Below, one piece after another: positions 1 to 8,679 of a DNA stretch of 64,000 nt. The DNA lies in the NCBI GenBank assembly GCA_021773095.1, contig JAJFKR010000020.1, positions 1-64,000 of the forward strand. Reading direction: 5' to 3'. The notes under the pieces are model-generated. The model did no database searches. It worked only from the letters and a program-made list of their open reading frames with translations, and was not told the origin of the DNA. This DNA is from Woeseiaceae bacterium. GTDB taxonomy: Bacteria; Pseudomonadota; Gammaproteobacteria; Steroidobacterales; Woeseiaceae. The translations under genes and the position numbers were made by a program. Within the stretch, counting starts at the first letter, position 1, and each line of letters begins with the position of its first letter.

Positions 1-29
1 AATGATGCCGGGCAACAAGATTATTCCGG

Positions 30-749
30 CTAGCATGAAGGCAATACTGAAAAGCTAAAAAGGGACATCCAATAATGAGCAACGTTCGGAAATTGATCGT
101 CAAGTTGACTCTGAAAAACTTCTACAGCGCGGACTCCTAGCGCGATTTCGGCTTCACGGTCGTCGGGGTGTATTACATCCGACCATTCAATAGCGTTCAT
201 CTGCTCCAGCGTTCTACCATAGATTCGGTCAGCCGCAGGATTCTGATAAATGCACTTGCTACTGTCTGCAGACCAAATCCAGAGCCCATGATCGATACGA
301 GTTGCCAAATCGGCGAAATTCTTCTCGCTTTCCCGCAGGTCAAGCAACGACTGGCTAAGTTCCTGATCGAGCCTTTTGCGCTCGATAGCGTACCGAACGA
401 TACGCTCGAGCATGGCTTCATTTAGCACAGTCTTGCTAAGACAGTCCTGCGCTCCCCTCCGCATTGCGTCCAGAGCAATATCTTCAACCCCTGGGCCGGT
501 CAATAGAACAACTGTCGCACGTTCCCTGACCAGGACATCGAGAAGTTTCAGTCCATCGATATCGGGCAAACGATGGCCGAGAAATACACAGTCCGGCAAT
601 GCCGCCCGATACATAGCCAGCCCTTGCTGACCGGTAGTCGCTTCCAGGACATCGAAATGAGTGTGAAGCAACTGTTCAATGCGGCGGCGATCGACATCAA
701 TATTGTCTATGAGTAATACTCGCTGCATCAAGTTATCCCGTGTGGTCAT
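30..749 (-). CDS. Degenerate receiver domain with truncated PAS domain
   Basis: A 239-residue cytoplasmic protein. Residues about 9-125 have the CheY-like receiver pattern (LLIDN near the N-terminus, LLTG for the switch Thr, SK for the conserved Lys). At the phospho-acceptor position the protein reads FLGHRLPDIDG, so Gly replaces the usual Asp; the codon is GGC and one base change would restore GAC. A coiled linker follows, then a PAS domain from about residue 145 that keeps the HPDD motif. The PAS is lost after that motif, and the last 30 residues (ending FSFSVLPSC) do not look like PAS sequence. Either this is a phosphorylation-independent pseudo-receiver or the gene is decaying after a frameshift or deletion. 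Met1 at 749 has no clear ribosome site; Met8 at 728 is an alternative. Not assigned to a pathway. Confidence 0.7.
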   Translation of the reverse strand: MTTRDNLMQRVLLIDNIDVDRRRIEQLLHTHFDVLEATTGQQGLAMYRAALPDCVFLGHRLPDIDGLKLLDVLVRERATVVLLTGPGVEDIALDAMRRGAQDCLSKTVLNEAMLERIVRYAIERKRLDQELSQSLLDLRESEKNFADLATRIDHGLWIWSADSSKCIYQNPAADRIYGRTLEQMNAIEWSDVIHPDDREAEIALGVRAVEVFQSQLDDQFPNVAHYWMSLFSFSVLPSC

Positions 750-1089
750 CGTAAAATATCGATTGGTCGTCGCATCGGATCATCACGGTCCGATCGATCT
801 ACTCGTACTCTGTTTCACCGATGCACGAGCAAGACAGTTATTGCCAAGTTCGCGTTTGACCTTCCTGCAACAGTCATCGGCATGGTCGTGAGTTCCTGAG
901 CACTGGCAAGACGAAACTGTGACACGGGTCACATTATCGGGTCCCTGAAAGTCCATTTAACTGTCCGTTTTCGATGACCTGATGTTCGTGCTATGTATTC
1001 AATTTGATGATGCGTATCCGATCCTATTCGGACACGTGAACGATCAACCAGAAATTCGCCTGGTCAATGACGGCAATGGAGTATTATCG
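750..1089. other. 340-bp gap, no gene seen
   Basis: This lies upstream of the receiver-PAS gene and downstream of the VWA gene, both on the minus strand. It should hold the promoter of the receiver-PAS gene. Apart from the CRP-like palindrome at 915-936 I see no convincing structure. The small plus-strand frame starting at 982 runs antisense into the VWA gene and has no coding features. Confidence 0.5.
915..936. promoter_or_regulatory. CRP/Vfr-like binding site
   Basis: The core TGTGA (918-922), six spacer bases, then TCACA (929-933) is a perfect match to the CRP half-site arrangement, flanked by AAAC and TT as in good CRP sites. It is centred about 176 bp upstream of the receiver-PAS start, which is far for class I activation. 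Sequence match only. Confidence 0.5.
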
Positions 1090-2895
1090 CTAGTGAGTCG
1101 CAGTTTGCAGAGGCGCCTGCAATTCCAGACGCTCAATCGATGCAACGACGTCTTCACAGGATCTGTGTTGCATCCGATCGCGGCGCTCGAAGTGCGATAC
1201 GAAATCTCCTTCTTTTTGCAACGTCAACGTTAATTGATCCCTGGGTGCCAGATTGATCTGCACCGTTTGCGGCGGTGAGCTGTCGAGTTCAACCCGGTAG
1301 TCGCCCTCCGGCAGAAACAGGGGTCGGTCTGAACCAAGCGATCCACTCGCGACCACGGTGCTGCCTTTGAATACGCTGAATGACGTCGCGACTGTTTGCA
1401 CCAGCGCCTCTTTGAGTTCTTCAGCGCTGCCCGCGGTGACATAGCGCCCGCCGGATGCATTAGCGACAGCCTGCAGGCTCGCGGTATCTTCACCGGCACC
1501 ATTGCCAAACCCGAAGCCGATCAAGTGAACCATGATGCCCTGCTCGCGGAGCTCGCGCGCCGCCTGGACGGGGTCCCCGCCACAACTTTCGATGCCATCG
1601 GTGACCAAAACCACGGCGCGATCGTCCTTTAGTGTGCCAAAGTCCCGGGCCGCCTGATTCAACGCATAAGCAATAGGCGTCTGGCCCAACGGCCGCAAGC
1701 CGACGATCGCGCGGCGAATCGGCTCTCGATTTGCGTCGCCGAACGGAACCAGTAACGCCGAGTCAGCGCAATCAGCACTGTCGCTCGGACTCATGCTTCC
1801 GTAAGCGCGCAGTGCCAGTTTCAGGTCCTCGGGGAACCAGTAGGACACGTCCTGCAGAATCTCCTTGGCGACCACCATCTTGGGTTCGCCATGCATGCGG
1901 CCCCACATGCTTCTCGACGCATCAACGACGATCTCAACGGAACGATCATTGAGGGAAATAACAGGTCGTCCCTCTTTTACGGCTGCCACCTCGAGCGCCG
2001 CACAGCTCGCGTCCCGCATTTCTACGGTTACGACCGACTCTTCAGTCTGACCGTCCAGACTCGTCGCAAATGCAACGATGCGATTCTCACCCACATGCAG
2101 TGGAACATTTCCTGTAAACGTTCCGCCGGCGAGTTTCGCATTGACGGGTTCGGATCCGTTTACACTCAGCGTAACGCTGTCCACGCCCGTTGTACGAAGA
2201 TCAAGAAACGCCTTGGGAAGCATGGCCGGGTCTTTTACCTGCACAAAACTGCCACCGGTTGCCCACGCAACGGTATCAAGAATCGAAGTGCCCTTGGTGT
2301 CGGTTCCCAGCAACAGAGTTTGCACAGTGACGCCCTGGTGGTGCGACTGAATGGCCGCCTCATACGCTTTTCTCTCGTTCGACTTGCCGTCGGTGAAGAG
2401 CATGATCACGCGCGACGAGCCCGGGCGTCCGTTTTTCTCCAGTTCTCTGAGCGCCGTAAGAAGGCCACCGGCCAGATTAGTACTGCCTGACCGCGGCAAA
2501 TCCCGCAACGCCTCTACCGCCAGGCCGCGCTCCGAGGTCATGGATTGAACGATTTCTCCCTTGCTGTCGAAGCTGACAATACCGATCTTTATGTCGCTTC
2601 TCGGCGAGAGGCTCCGGATCAGACCGATAGCCCCTGTAGACCGAAAATCGCCGGGATCGGTGCTGCGCAGACTTTGTGACGTATCCATCACAAAAATCAT
2701 GTCGAGATAACGAACACCACCGATCGCTGAGGCGATGCCCTCCACTTCAACGGTAGCTTCTCCCTCGGTCGCAGAAAAATCAGCTGAGGGTGACTGTATT
2801 TCGATCTGCAGTGCACCCTGCTCCGCCGCACGCGCTTCGGAAACCAGGGCGCCGCACACGAGGACGATTAGTAAAACGGCTAAGGAATTTCGCAT
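1090..2895 (-). CDS. Secreted protein with two von Willebrand factor A domains
   Basis: A 601-residue exported protein of unknown role. The start at 2895 is preferred over an upstream Met because it follows AGGTGATCCC and opens directly into a signal peptide (MRNSLAVLLIVLVCGALV, likely cleaved after SEARA; no lipobox). The first VWA domain (about residues 60-230) has the MIDAS motif DTSQS; the second (about 325-500) has DASRS. Both carry the expected downstream Thr and Asp positions (LFTDG, LVTDG), so both could bind a divalent cation and a protein ligand. A beta-rich linker separates them, and the C-terminus resembles a small beta sandwich. There is no transmembrane anchor or MoxR-type AAA neighbour, so this is not the usual BatA/MoxR arrangement. 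Function inferred only as periplasmic or extracellular protein binding. Confidence 0.8.
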   Translation of the reverse strand: MRNSLAVLLIVLVCGALVSEARAAEQGALQIEIQSPSADFSATEGEATVEVEGIASAIGGVRYLDMIFVMDTSQSLRSTDPGDFRSTGAIGLIRSLSPRSDIKIGIVSFDSKGEIVQSMTSERGLAVEALRDLPRSGSTNLAGGLLTALRELEKNGRPGSSRVIMLFTDGKSNERKAYEAAIQSHHQGVTVQTLLLGTDTKGTSILDTVAWATGGSFVQVKDPAMLPKAFLDLRTTGVDSVTLSVNGSEPVNAKLAGGTFTGNVPLHVGENRIVAFATSLDGQTEESVVTVEMRDASCAALEVAAVKEGRPVISLNDRSVEIVVDASRSMWGRMHGEPKMVVAKEILQDVSYWFPEDLKLALRAYGSMSPSDSADCADSALLVPFGDANREPIRRAIVGLRPLGQTPIAYALNQAARDFGTLKDDRAVVLVTDGIESCGGDPVQAARELREQGIMVHLIGFGFGNGAGEDTASLQAVANASGGRYVTAGSAEELKEALVQTVATSFSVFKGSTVVASGSLGSDRPLFLPEGDYRVELDSSPPQTVQINLAPRDQLTLTLQKEGDFVSHFERRDRMQHRSCEDVVASIERLELQAPLQTATH

Positions 2896-3050
2896 GGGAT
2901 CACCTAATATATGTATCTGTAGAATAAACCACCGCCACAAGCAGAAACTTTGACGTAGTACACACTTTGGCCTTTACGGTTTACATAATGGGGAGATGAT
3001 CTATTACAGCCCGCTTTGGATCGACGCATATCCCGGAGCCCGAGCCGCGT

Positions 3051-3980
3051 GTGGAAGAAACATCGCATTACGCGGTTTCAGCATTCACACGGAAACTGAT
3101 CGATGAAATCGCTCAGAGTCACTTCAGCCTCCGCGCCTGGCTGATTTTCCTGTCACGGTCATGGGATCGCTCGCTCGAGGACATGAGAAAATCCCCGGCT
3201 CGCATGCGATCATCCTGGTACTGGGTGGCTGCCGTTGCGGCGATGGGGGCCGCTATCATCCTGTTGGCTTTATGGTTTGAAACAACCGAACGTGCACTCA
3301 CAGCGTTGGTCTTGTGGCTGCCCTGGTACGCAGGCGCTGTTTTTTTTCTACTGACTCACCTCGGCATGGTGGATGACAGCCAGGGCATGCCTCATCAAAG
3401 TCTGTTGCCAGCGAACGGTCTGAGTTTCCTGCGACTTGCTTTAGCACCGCTGGTCCTGTGGCCCTGCCTGCAGGTTCCCGTCAATGTAATCACCGGACCG
3501 ATTTTCGTCGTTTTCCTGGCCGCGTTATCGCTGTCCGATCTGCTGGATGGCTGGCTTGCTCGCCGTCAAAAATCCTGCACGCGTATGGGTCGCATGCTGG
3601 ACGTTCTGGCTGACCTGGCACTGCTCACATTTCTGGCCGCCGGTTTGTATCTCGCCGGCGTCATTCCGGGACCGCTGCTGTTATTGCTAATTGTGAGATA
3701 TCCCGTTCTGTTGATTGGAGTGCTCGTCCTGTACTTTGTACGAGGACCGCGTCCGCTGCGTCCAACACTGATCGGCAGAGCGACGACGTTTGCGACCAGC
3801 ATCGTACTCCTGACAATCGCATTAAAAACATTGCTGCCCGTTTCCTGGCCTACAACATTGTGGATTGAATGGTCTGTCTGGTTTCTCTATGTTCTGATCA
3901 GCGTTAACATTTTGTATCTGATCCAGCTAGCGTTCGCCTGGGCGAGCCGCAGGGAGATCCCCGATTCCCAAACCGGGTAG
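3051..3980 (+). CDS. CDP-alcohol phosphatidyltransferase family membrane protein
   Basis: A 309-residue integral membrane enzyme. Residues about 164-188 hold the complete family signature D-x2-D-G-x2-A-R-x8-G-x3-D-x3-D (starting DLLDGWLARR, ending DVLAD), which binds Mg2+ and the CDP-alcohol donor. The protein therefore probably transfers a phosphatidyl or related group to an alcohol (phosphatidylglycerophosphate synthase-like); the acceptor cannot be read from sequence. It has an extra N-terminal segment of about 60 residues before the first pair of helices, longer than PgsA. The GTG at 3051 is the first start in frame, with a GGAG 13 bases upstream; a later ATG at 3183 would still leave the active site intact. 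It ends a few bases before nadC, so the two are probably cotranscribed, with no obvious metabolic link. Confidence 0.78.
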   Translation: MEETSHYAVSAFTRKLIDEIAQSHFSLRAWLIFLSRSWDRSLEDMRKSPARMRSSWYWVAAVAAMGAAIILLALWFETTERALTALVLWLPWYAGAVFFLLTHLGMVDDSQGMPHQSLLPANGLSFLRLALAPLVLWPCLQVPVNVITGPIFVVFLAALSLSDLLDGWLARRQKSCTRMGRMLDVLADLALLTFLAAGLYLAGVIPGPLLLLLIVRYPVLLIGVLVLYFVRGPRPLRPTLIGRATTFATSIVLLTIALKTLLPVSWPTTLWIEWSVWFLYVLISVNILYLIQLAFAWASRREIPDSQTG

Positions 3981-3986
3981 GTGAGT

Positions 3987-4847
3987 ATGGAAGTATTTGA
4001 AATCGACGAAGAACTGCAGACGAACATCCGGGAAACGGTCGCACGAGCGCTTCAGGAAGACGTTGGCACGGGCGATAGAACCGCCGAACTGGTTCCAATG
4101 TCTGCTGCAATCGATGCAAGCATTATCACGCGTGATCGGATGGTGCTGGCCGGTCGTCCCTGGGTCGATCGGGTTTTCGATGAACTGGATCCGACGGTCG
4201 GGATCGAGTGGGCATTTGATGACGGTGCAACGGTCGAGGCCGGTACCGTCGTTTGCCGATTACGCGGCCCCGCGCGACCCATTTTGACCGGCGAGCGAAC
4301 AGCATTGAATTTCTTGCAGACGCTCTCCGCCACCGCAACTTTAGTGGCAGATTACGTCCATGCTGTGAGCGGTACTGCCTGTAAAATTCTCGATACTCGC
4401 AAGACACTTCCGGGCCTGCGCCTTGCGCAAAAATATGCCGTGCGTTGCGGTGGTGGAAGTAATCATCGCTTCGGACTCTTCGATGCAATTCTTATTAAAG
4501 AAAATCACATTGAGAGTGCCGGCGGTATCAGCGCCGCTGTTGTTGCGTGCCGCGAGTTGCACCCCGGCCTGCCCACAGAGATTGAAGTTGAATCGATAAG
4601 CGAGTTACGCGAGGCCTTGAGCGTTCACCCGGAGAGGCTGTTACTGGATAATTTTTCGCTGCCTATGCTCGCGGATGCGGTCGCCATCAACCGCATCGAA
4701 GGACAACCACCGGTGGAGCTGGAAGCATCCGGTGGACTGGGTCTTGACGACATTGCGAACATTGCAAAATCAGGAGTGGATTTTATTTCGGTTGGCGCAC
4801 TGACCAAGAACGTCAAAGCGATCGATTTTTCAATGCGCTTCGAATAA
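3987..4847 (+). CDS. nadC: Nicotinate-nucleotide pyrophosphorylase (quinolinate phosphoribosyltransferase)
   Basis: Converts quinolinate and PRPP to nicotinate mononucleotide, CO2 and pyrophosphate, the third step of de novo NAD synthesis (EC 2.4.2.19). The family block ILDTRKTLPGLRLAQKYAV followed by CGGGSNHRFGL and LIKENH is intact, and the C-terminal ELEASGG and ISVGALT phosphate-binding segments are present. The ATG at 3987 is preferred: TAGGTGAG sits just upstream; the in-frame GTG at 3981 would add two residues. The 286-residue length is typical. The 3' end overlaps the 3' end of convergent nadB by 18 bases, so the NAD genes form a convergent pair, with nadC outside the NrtR-controlled promoter. 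Confidence 0.97.
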   Translation: MEVFEIDEELQTNIRETVARALQEDVGTGDRTAELVPMSAAIDASIITRDRMVLAGRPWVDRVFDELDPTVGIEWAFDDGATVEAGTVVCRLRGPARPILTGERTALNFLQTLSATATLVADYVHAVSGTACKILDTRKTLPGLRLAQKYAVRCGGGSNHRFGLFDAILIKENHIESAGGISAAVVACRELHPGLPTEIEVESISELREALSVHPERLLLDNFSLPMLADAVAINRIEGQPPVELEASGGLGLDDIANIAKSGVDFISVGALTKNVKAIDFSMRFE

Positions 4848-6458
4848 CGCCTCGACGGTCATCGCTTGTCGGTGTTGCCAGGAGAGGTTCGCATTCGGAA
4901 AATCATCGCGATGATGGGCGCCGCGACTCTCCTCACGACGCAGTGCCGCCAGCGTAACCAGCCGAGCGACCAGCAAGCGGTTTCGTATTTCGCCGTAGAC
5001 CCTGACCAACTCGCCGCCAGACCGGGAGTCGCTTGCACGCTGCGTGCTCAACGCAGTCAACTTCGTATCCAGCTCTGACAATTCGGAACACGCCTCCTGC
5101 AACTCAATGCCGCAGCGCAGAATGCCGACTTTCTGCGACATTAGTTTTCTGCTTCGATCCTCAATGGATTGCAATGCATCCCGAGCCATCGCAGACGGTA
5201 TTTCAGGAATCACCGTCGGCGGCAACGATCTTCCGTACCGTGGCGTCGGTGTATTATGCATGTTCGCCACAACACGAAGGGCATACGTCAACGCCTCGAG
5301 TAATGAATTGCTGGCCAGACGATTGGCGCCGTGAACTCCTGTCGTTGCAACCTCGCCGCACGCCCACAGGCCGCCTACAGAGGTCCGGCCATTGCGGTCC
5401 GTTTGAACACCACCCATGTGGTAGTGAGCGGCCGGTGATACAGGCAGCGGTTCGGAACGAGGATCGAACCCGGCTTTTTCGGCGGCCGCTATCGCCTGTG
5501 GAAAAGCGCTTCCAGATTCGTCCGACAGGACAGGCTGCAGGTCCAAAAAGACACGCTGGCCCTCGCGTATTCGTTGATGAATGGCGCGCGCGACCACGTC
5601 CCGCGGTGCCATTTCTGCCGCTGCGTGTTCGGCCAACATGAATCGATTGCCGGCCCCATCAAGCAGCAAAGCCCCTGCTCCTCGCAACGCCTCAGTGAGC
5701 AGCGGCAGACTTGCCCCACTGCCGGTCTGATCAACGGCCAGGGCGGTTGGATGAAACTGAACGAACTCCAGGTCGGCCAGAGTCGCACCGGCGCGCGCCG
5801 CCATTGCGAGACCATCGCCCGTCGCTTCGACCGGGTTCGTCGTGTGCCACCAGGTTGTCCCAATGCCGCCCGTCGCAAGAACGACGCTCTCTGCGCTATG
5901 TCTCATCCACCCACCGGAAGCACTGAAAGTCACCAGCCCCTGAATTTGTCCATTGCCCGACAACAGATCATGAACGAATGTATTTTGCAGCACGCGAATA
6001 GAGCTCGACTCTGCGACGCGCTGGATTAAGGACTTCATCAGAACCCGGCCGGTAGCATCGCCACCGGCATGTACAACGCGGGGACTTCGGTGAGCCGCCT
6101 CGTGCGCAAGCGCCAGCGTACCGGTCAGAGTTCGGTCAAACGGGATTCCCTGTGCAAGCAGCCATCGCAGGCTTTCCGCGGATTCATCGGTTAACTGCCG
6201 GACGCAATCCGGGTCGCTTAGTCCGGCGCCGGCCGATACGGTGTCGGCGGCGTGGCTTTCCGGTGAATCATCCGGGCCGACGGCCGCAGCGATTCCTCCT
6301 TGCGCCCACAAACTCGAGCCGCCGGCGAGCGATGCGGTCTTTGTTATAAGAGTAACGGCTCGCGGCGCCATAGCCAGAGCGCAGACCAGTCCAGCGAGAC
6401 CGGAGCCAACAACAATAACGTCGTTGCGGGTCTCGGACAGGGGTGCGAAATGGCTCAC
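4830..6458 (-). CDS. nadB: L-aspartate oxidase
   Basis: FAD-dependent oxidation of L-aspartate to iminoaspartate, the first step of quinolinate synthesis (EC 1.4.3.16). The N-terminal dinucleotide fold reads [14 protein letters not shown]; the substrate region has [29 protein letters not shown] and the succinate dehydrogenase-like segment [21 protein letters not shown]. The 542-residue length is normal. It starts with GTG at 6458 and shares a GTGA overlap with the nadA stop, so nadA and nadB are translationally coupled, as expected for enzymes passing unstable iminoaspartate. Expression is predicted to follow the NrtR-controlled nadA promoter. Confidence 0.97.
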   Translation of the reverse strand: MSHFAPLSETRNDVIVVGSGLAGLVCALAMAPRAVTLITKTASLAGGSSLWAQGGIAAAVGPDDSPESHAADTVSAGAGLSDPDCVRQLTDESAESLRWLLAQGIPFDRTLTGTLALAHEAAHRSPRVVHAGGDATGRVLMKSLIQRVAESSSIRVLQNTFVHDLLSGNGQIQGLVTFSASGGWMRHSAESVVLATGGIGTTWWHTTNPVEATGDGLAMAARAGATLADLEFVQFHPTALAVDQTGSGASLPLLTEALRGAGALLLDGAGNRFMLAEHAAAEMAPRDVVARAIHQRIREGQRVFLDLQPVLSDESGSAFPQAIAAAEKAGFDPRSEPLPVSPAAHYHMGGVQTDRNGRTSVGGLWACGEVATTGVHGANRLASNSLLEALTYALRVVANMHNTPTPRYGRSLPPTVIPEIPSAMARDALQSIEDRSRKLMSQKVGILRCGIELQEACSELSELDTKLTALSTQRASDSRSGGELVRVYGEIRNRLLVARLVTLAALRREESRGAHHRDDFPNANLSWQHRQAMTVEALFEAH

Positions 6459-7468
6459 CCGACGATCCGGCTGCCACCAATCGCCAACATGCGTTCAACG
6501 GCCTGACGCGCCCGCACGGCAACCGATGGATCGATTTCGACGCGCGGCTGTAACGACTCAAGCGCCTGCTGAATGTTCGCCAGGGTAATGCGCTTCATAT
6601 GCGGGCACAGATTACACGGCCGGATAAACTCGACGTCGGTCACCGATGCCGCAACGTTGTCGCTCATCGAACACTCGGTGACCATCATTACGCGCCTGGG
6701 TCGCTTCGTTTGCACGTAGTCCTGCATTTGCGCCGTTGATCCGACGTAGTCGGCGACGCCGAGCACGTCGGGCGGGCACTCCGGGTGCGCAATAATCGTC
6801 AACTCATCATAAGCTTCGCGGTATTGCTCGAGTTCACTCGCAGTAAATCGCTCGTGCACTTCACAATGCCCTTGCCATGGGATGATCTCTACGTCCGTCT
6901 GTTCGGCGACGTAGGCCGCCAGGTATTCGTCCGGCAGGAACAAAACACGATCGACACCCAGCGACTCCACGACTTCAACCGCGTTCCCAGACGTACAGCA
7001 GATATCGGACTCCGCTTTGACCTCGGCCGAGGTATTAACGTATGTGACGACCGGCACATCCGGATGCTTACGGCGCAACTCGCGAATGTCGGCGGCGGTG
7101 ATCGAATCGGCCAGTGAGCACCCCGCCGCAAGATCGGGAATCAAAACGACCTTGTCGGGATTGAGCAGCTTGGCGGTCTCCGCCATGAAATGCACACCGG
7201 CCAGCACGATAACTTCCGCGTCGGTATCCACTGCCTGTCGCGCCAGAGCGAGGGAGTCACCGCTGATATCGGCCACGCAGTGATAAATCTCCGGCGTTTG
7301 GTAATTGTGCGCAAGAATAACGGCATTGCGAGTCTTCTTAAGTTCGTTAATCGCGGCCACATGCGGCTCGAATACAGGCCACTCGATCTTCGGAATGACT
7401 GACTCGACCAGCGCGTAAACAGCGTCAGTGCTGGAGGATTTCGTGCTGGAAACGGAAGGGGATAACAT
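6455..7468 (-). CDS. nadA: Quinolinate synthase
   Basis: Condenses iminoaspartate with dihydroxyacetone phosphate to quinolinate (EC 2.5.1.72). The three cysteines that ligand the [4Fe-4S] cluster can be placed in [18 protein letters not shown] and CNLCPHMKR. Other hallmarks are [11 protein letters not shown] near the N-terminus, LPDEYL, and WQGHCEVHE. The 337-residue protein starts at an ATG behind AGGTGTC. It is the first gene of nadA-nadB, divergent from nrtR, and its predicted promoter is overlaid by both palindromes. Confidence 0.97.
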   Translation of the reverse strand: MLSPSVSSTKSSSTDAVYALVESVIPKIEWPVFEPHVAAINELKKTRNAVILAHNYQTPEIYHCVADISGDSLALARQAVDTDAEVIVLAGVHFMAETAKLLNPDKVVLIPDLAAGCSLADSITAADIRELRRKHPDVPVVTYVNTSAEVKAESDICCTSGNAVEVVESLGVDRVLFLPDEYLAAYVAEQTDVEIIPWQGHCEVHERFTASELEQYREAYDELTIIAHPECPPDVLGVADYVGSTAQMQDYVQTKRPRRVMMVTECSMSDNVAASVTDVEFIRPCNLCPHMKRITLANIQQALESLQPRVEIDPSVAVRARQAVERMLAIGGSRIVG

Positions 7469-7518
7469 ACGACACCTGCTTTTGGCGGCCTCCGTGGTCG
7501 GAAACCTGTGCTAATCAA

Positions 7519-7541
7519 AATATGCTCTAAACGAGCATATT
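7519..7541. promoter_or_regulatory. Predicted NrtR operator, box 1
   Basis: A perfect inverted repeat with 9-bp arms: AATATGCTC, five spacer bases, GAGCATATT. It lies downstream of the predicted nadA -10, near the expected transcription start, where a bound repressor would block initiation. Assignment to NrtR is by context: it sits between nadA and a divergent nrtR and matches box 2. Confidence 0.75.
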
Positions 7542-7567
7542 GATTATACTCACAAAGAGCATATAGT
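7540..7567 (+). promoter_or_regulatory. Predicted nrtR promoter
   Basis: TTGATT (7540-7545), 16 bases, TATAGT (7562-7567), about 50 bp upstream of the nrtR ATG. It overlaps box 2 almost completely, implying autoregulation. Confidence 0.45.
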
Positions 7568-7574
7568 GTGTCAA
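7543..7574 (-). promoter_or_regulatory. Predicted nadA-nadB promoter
   Basis: On the minus strand TTGACA (7569-7574) and a perfect TATAAT (7543-7548) are separated by 20 bases. That is longer than the ideal 17, so basal strength may be modest. Box 2 lies inside it and box 1 directly downstream. Confidence 0.55.
7544..7564. promoter_or_regulatory. Predicted NrtR operator, box 2
   Basis: The same 8-5-8 layout as box 1: TTATACTC, five bases, GAGCATAT, with two mismatches between arms. Its centre is 24 bp from that of box 1. It covers the predicted nadA -10 and spacer and lies between the predicted nrtR -35 and -10, so occupancy would repress both directions. Confidence 0.72.
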
Positions 7575-7617
7575 GTTTCTTGAACCGGCCGGCTATCCCT
7601 CCCTCAATTAGGCTTCA

Positions 7618-8622
7618 ATGAGCAGCAGAACCCAACAAACTATCGTCGATTTGACGGCCGTCATCATTGCTGTGACCAATAACGAGCCCCGTGTGTTGCT
7701 CGTTGAATCCGAGTTTGTCGATTCCGCCGATGCGACGGACAACCCCATTGCTTCGTTGCCAAACGGAACGTTCGACCCCGAGGCCGACGAGAGCCTGGAA
7801 AGCGGCCTGCGCTCGCTGGTCGAGGAGCAGACCGGCCTCGACCTCTACTACGTTGAGCAGCTCTACACGTTTGGCAATCGCAACCGCGATCGCCGCGAAA
7901 TTGACGGTGGTCCAAGAGTGCTGTCAGTGGCTTATATTGCGCTCGCGTATGAAGATGCCGTCGATGAACCGAAAGCAAAGTGGCACGACTGGTATCAGTT
8001 TCTGCCTTGGGAAGACTGGCGTCTGGGACAACCTGCCGTCATTACGGAACATATTGAGCCCGCATTGCAGGAATGGATTCGGGATTCGCAAAACTCCGGC
8101 AGCCGGCGACAGCGCCAGGAACGAGTGAACGTAACCTTCGGCTTACGCGACACGGCCGAGATGGACAGCGTCCTGTGCCCGGAGCGCTATGAACTACTTT
8201 ATGAATCGGGCCTGGCGACCGAAGCCGCGCGAGATCACCGCCGCAGCGAAAATAAGGCGAGCGCGCAATCGAGTAATGACATCGGTACGCCATTGACCTC
8301 CGACCATCGACGCATCCTGGCTACGGCGCTAGGGCGCTTGCGTGGCAAACTCGCTTACCGGCCCGTCGTTTTTGAATTGTTACCCGGTGAGTTCACGCTG
8401 CTGCAACTGCAACGCGTGGTCGAGGCACTTAGCGGTGCCGAATTACACAAGCAAAATTTTCGACGTCTGGTCAACAACGCGAATCTTGTGGAATCGATAG
8501 GTCGAAACAGTGCCCTTGGGCGCGGCCGGCCCGCCGAGCTTTTCAGGTTTCGCCGCGAGGTACTCGGCGAAAAACTGACCGTAGGACTGTCCCGACCGAT
8601 CTTGCGAGGAATCGAGAAGTAA
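7618..8622 (+). CDS. nrtR: NrtR: Nudix-domain transcriptional regulator of NAD synthesis
   Basis: A 334-residue repressor with an N-terminal Nudix fold (about residues 10-160) and a C-terminal winged helix (about 230-325). The Nudix signature is degenerate: the segment reads RSLVEEQTGLDL, with Ser where catalytic Nudix enzymes have the Glu of REUxEE. NrtR proteins use this fold to sense ADP-ribose or related NAD metabolites rather than to hydrolyse them. The GRPAELFRFRRE segment matches the family's characteristic wing. The middle region (about 165-235) is longer than in typical NrtR. It starts at ATG 7618 after TTAGG. It is divergent from nadA-nadB across a gap containing two matching palindromes, the layout expected of an autoregulated local NAD repressor. 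Confidence 0.92.
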   Translation: MSSRTQQTIVDLTAVIIAVTNNEPRVLLVESEFVDSADATDNPIASLPNGTFDPEADESLESGLRSLVEEQTGLDLYYVEQLYTFGNRNRDRREIDGGPRVLSVAYIALAYEDAVDEPKAKWHDWYQFLPWEDWRLGQPAVITEHIEPALQEWIRDSQNSGSRRQRQERVNVTFGLRDTAEMDSVLCPERYELLYESGLATEAARDHRRSENKASAQSSNDIGTPLTSDHRRILATALGRLRGKLAYRPVVFELLPGEFTLLQLQRVVEALSGAELHKQNFRRLVNNANLVESIGRNSALGRGRPAELFRFRREVLGEKLTVGLSRPILRGIEK

Positions 8623-8679
8623 TTCTCTCTGTCGAATACAATCCACATACAAAATCTCAACCATCCACAAGGCGGAATC

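Noticed and set aside
982-1233. 83-codon plus-strand frame at the end of the 750-1089 gap
   Set aside because: Half of it is antisense to the VWA 3' end, there is no ribosome site, and composition is not protein-like.
1891-2490. 199-codon plus-strand frame
   Set aside because: Antisense to the VWA gene, whose frame has motifs and a ribosome site; the shadow frame has no recognisable fold or start signal.
5033-5641. 202-codon plus-strand frame inside nadB
   Set aside because: Low-complexity Arg/Pro/Ser composition typical of the complement of a GC-rich gene; nadB is unmistakable.
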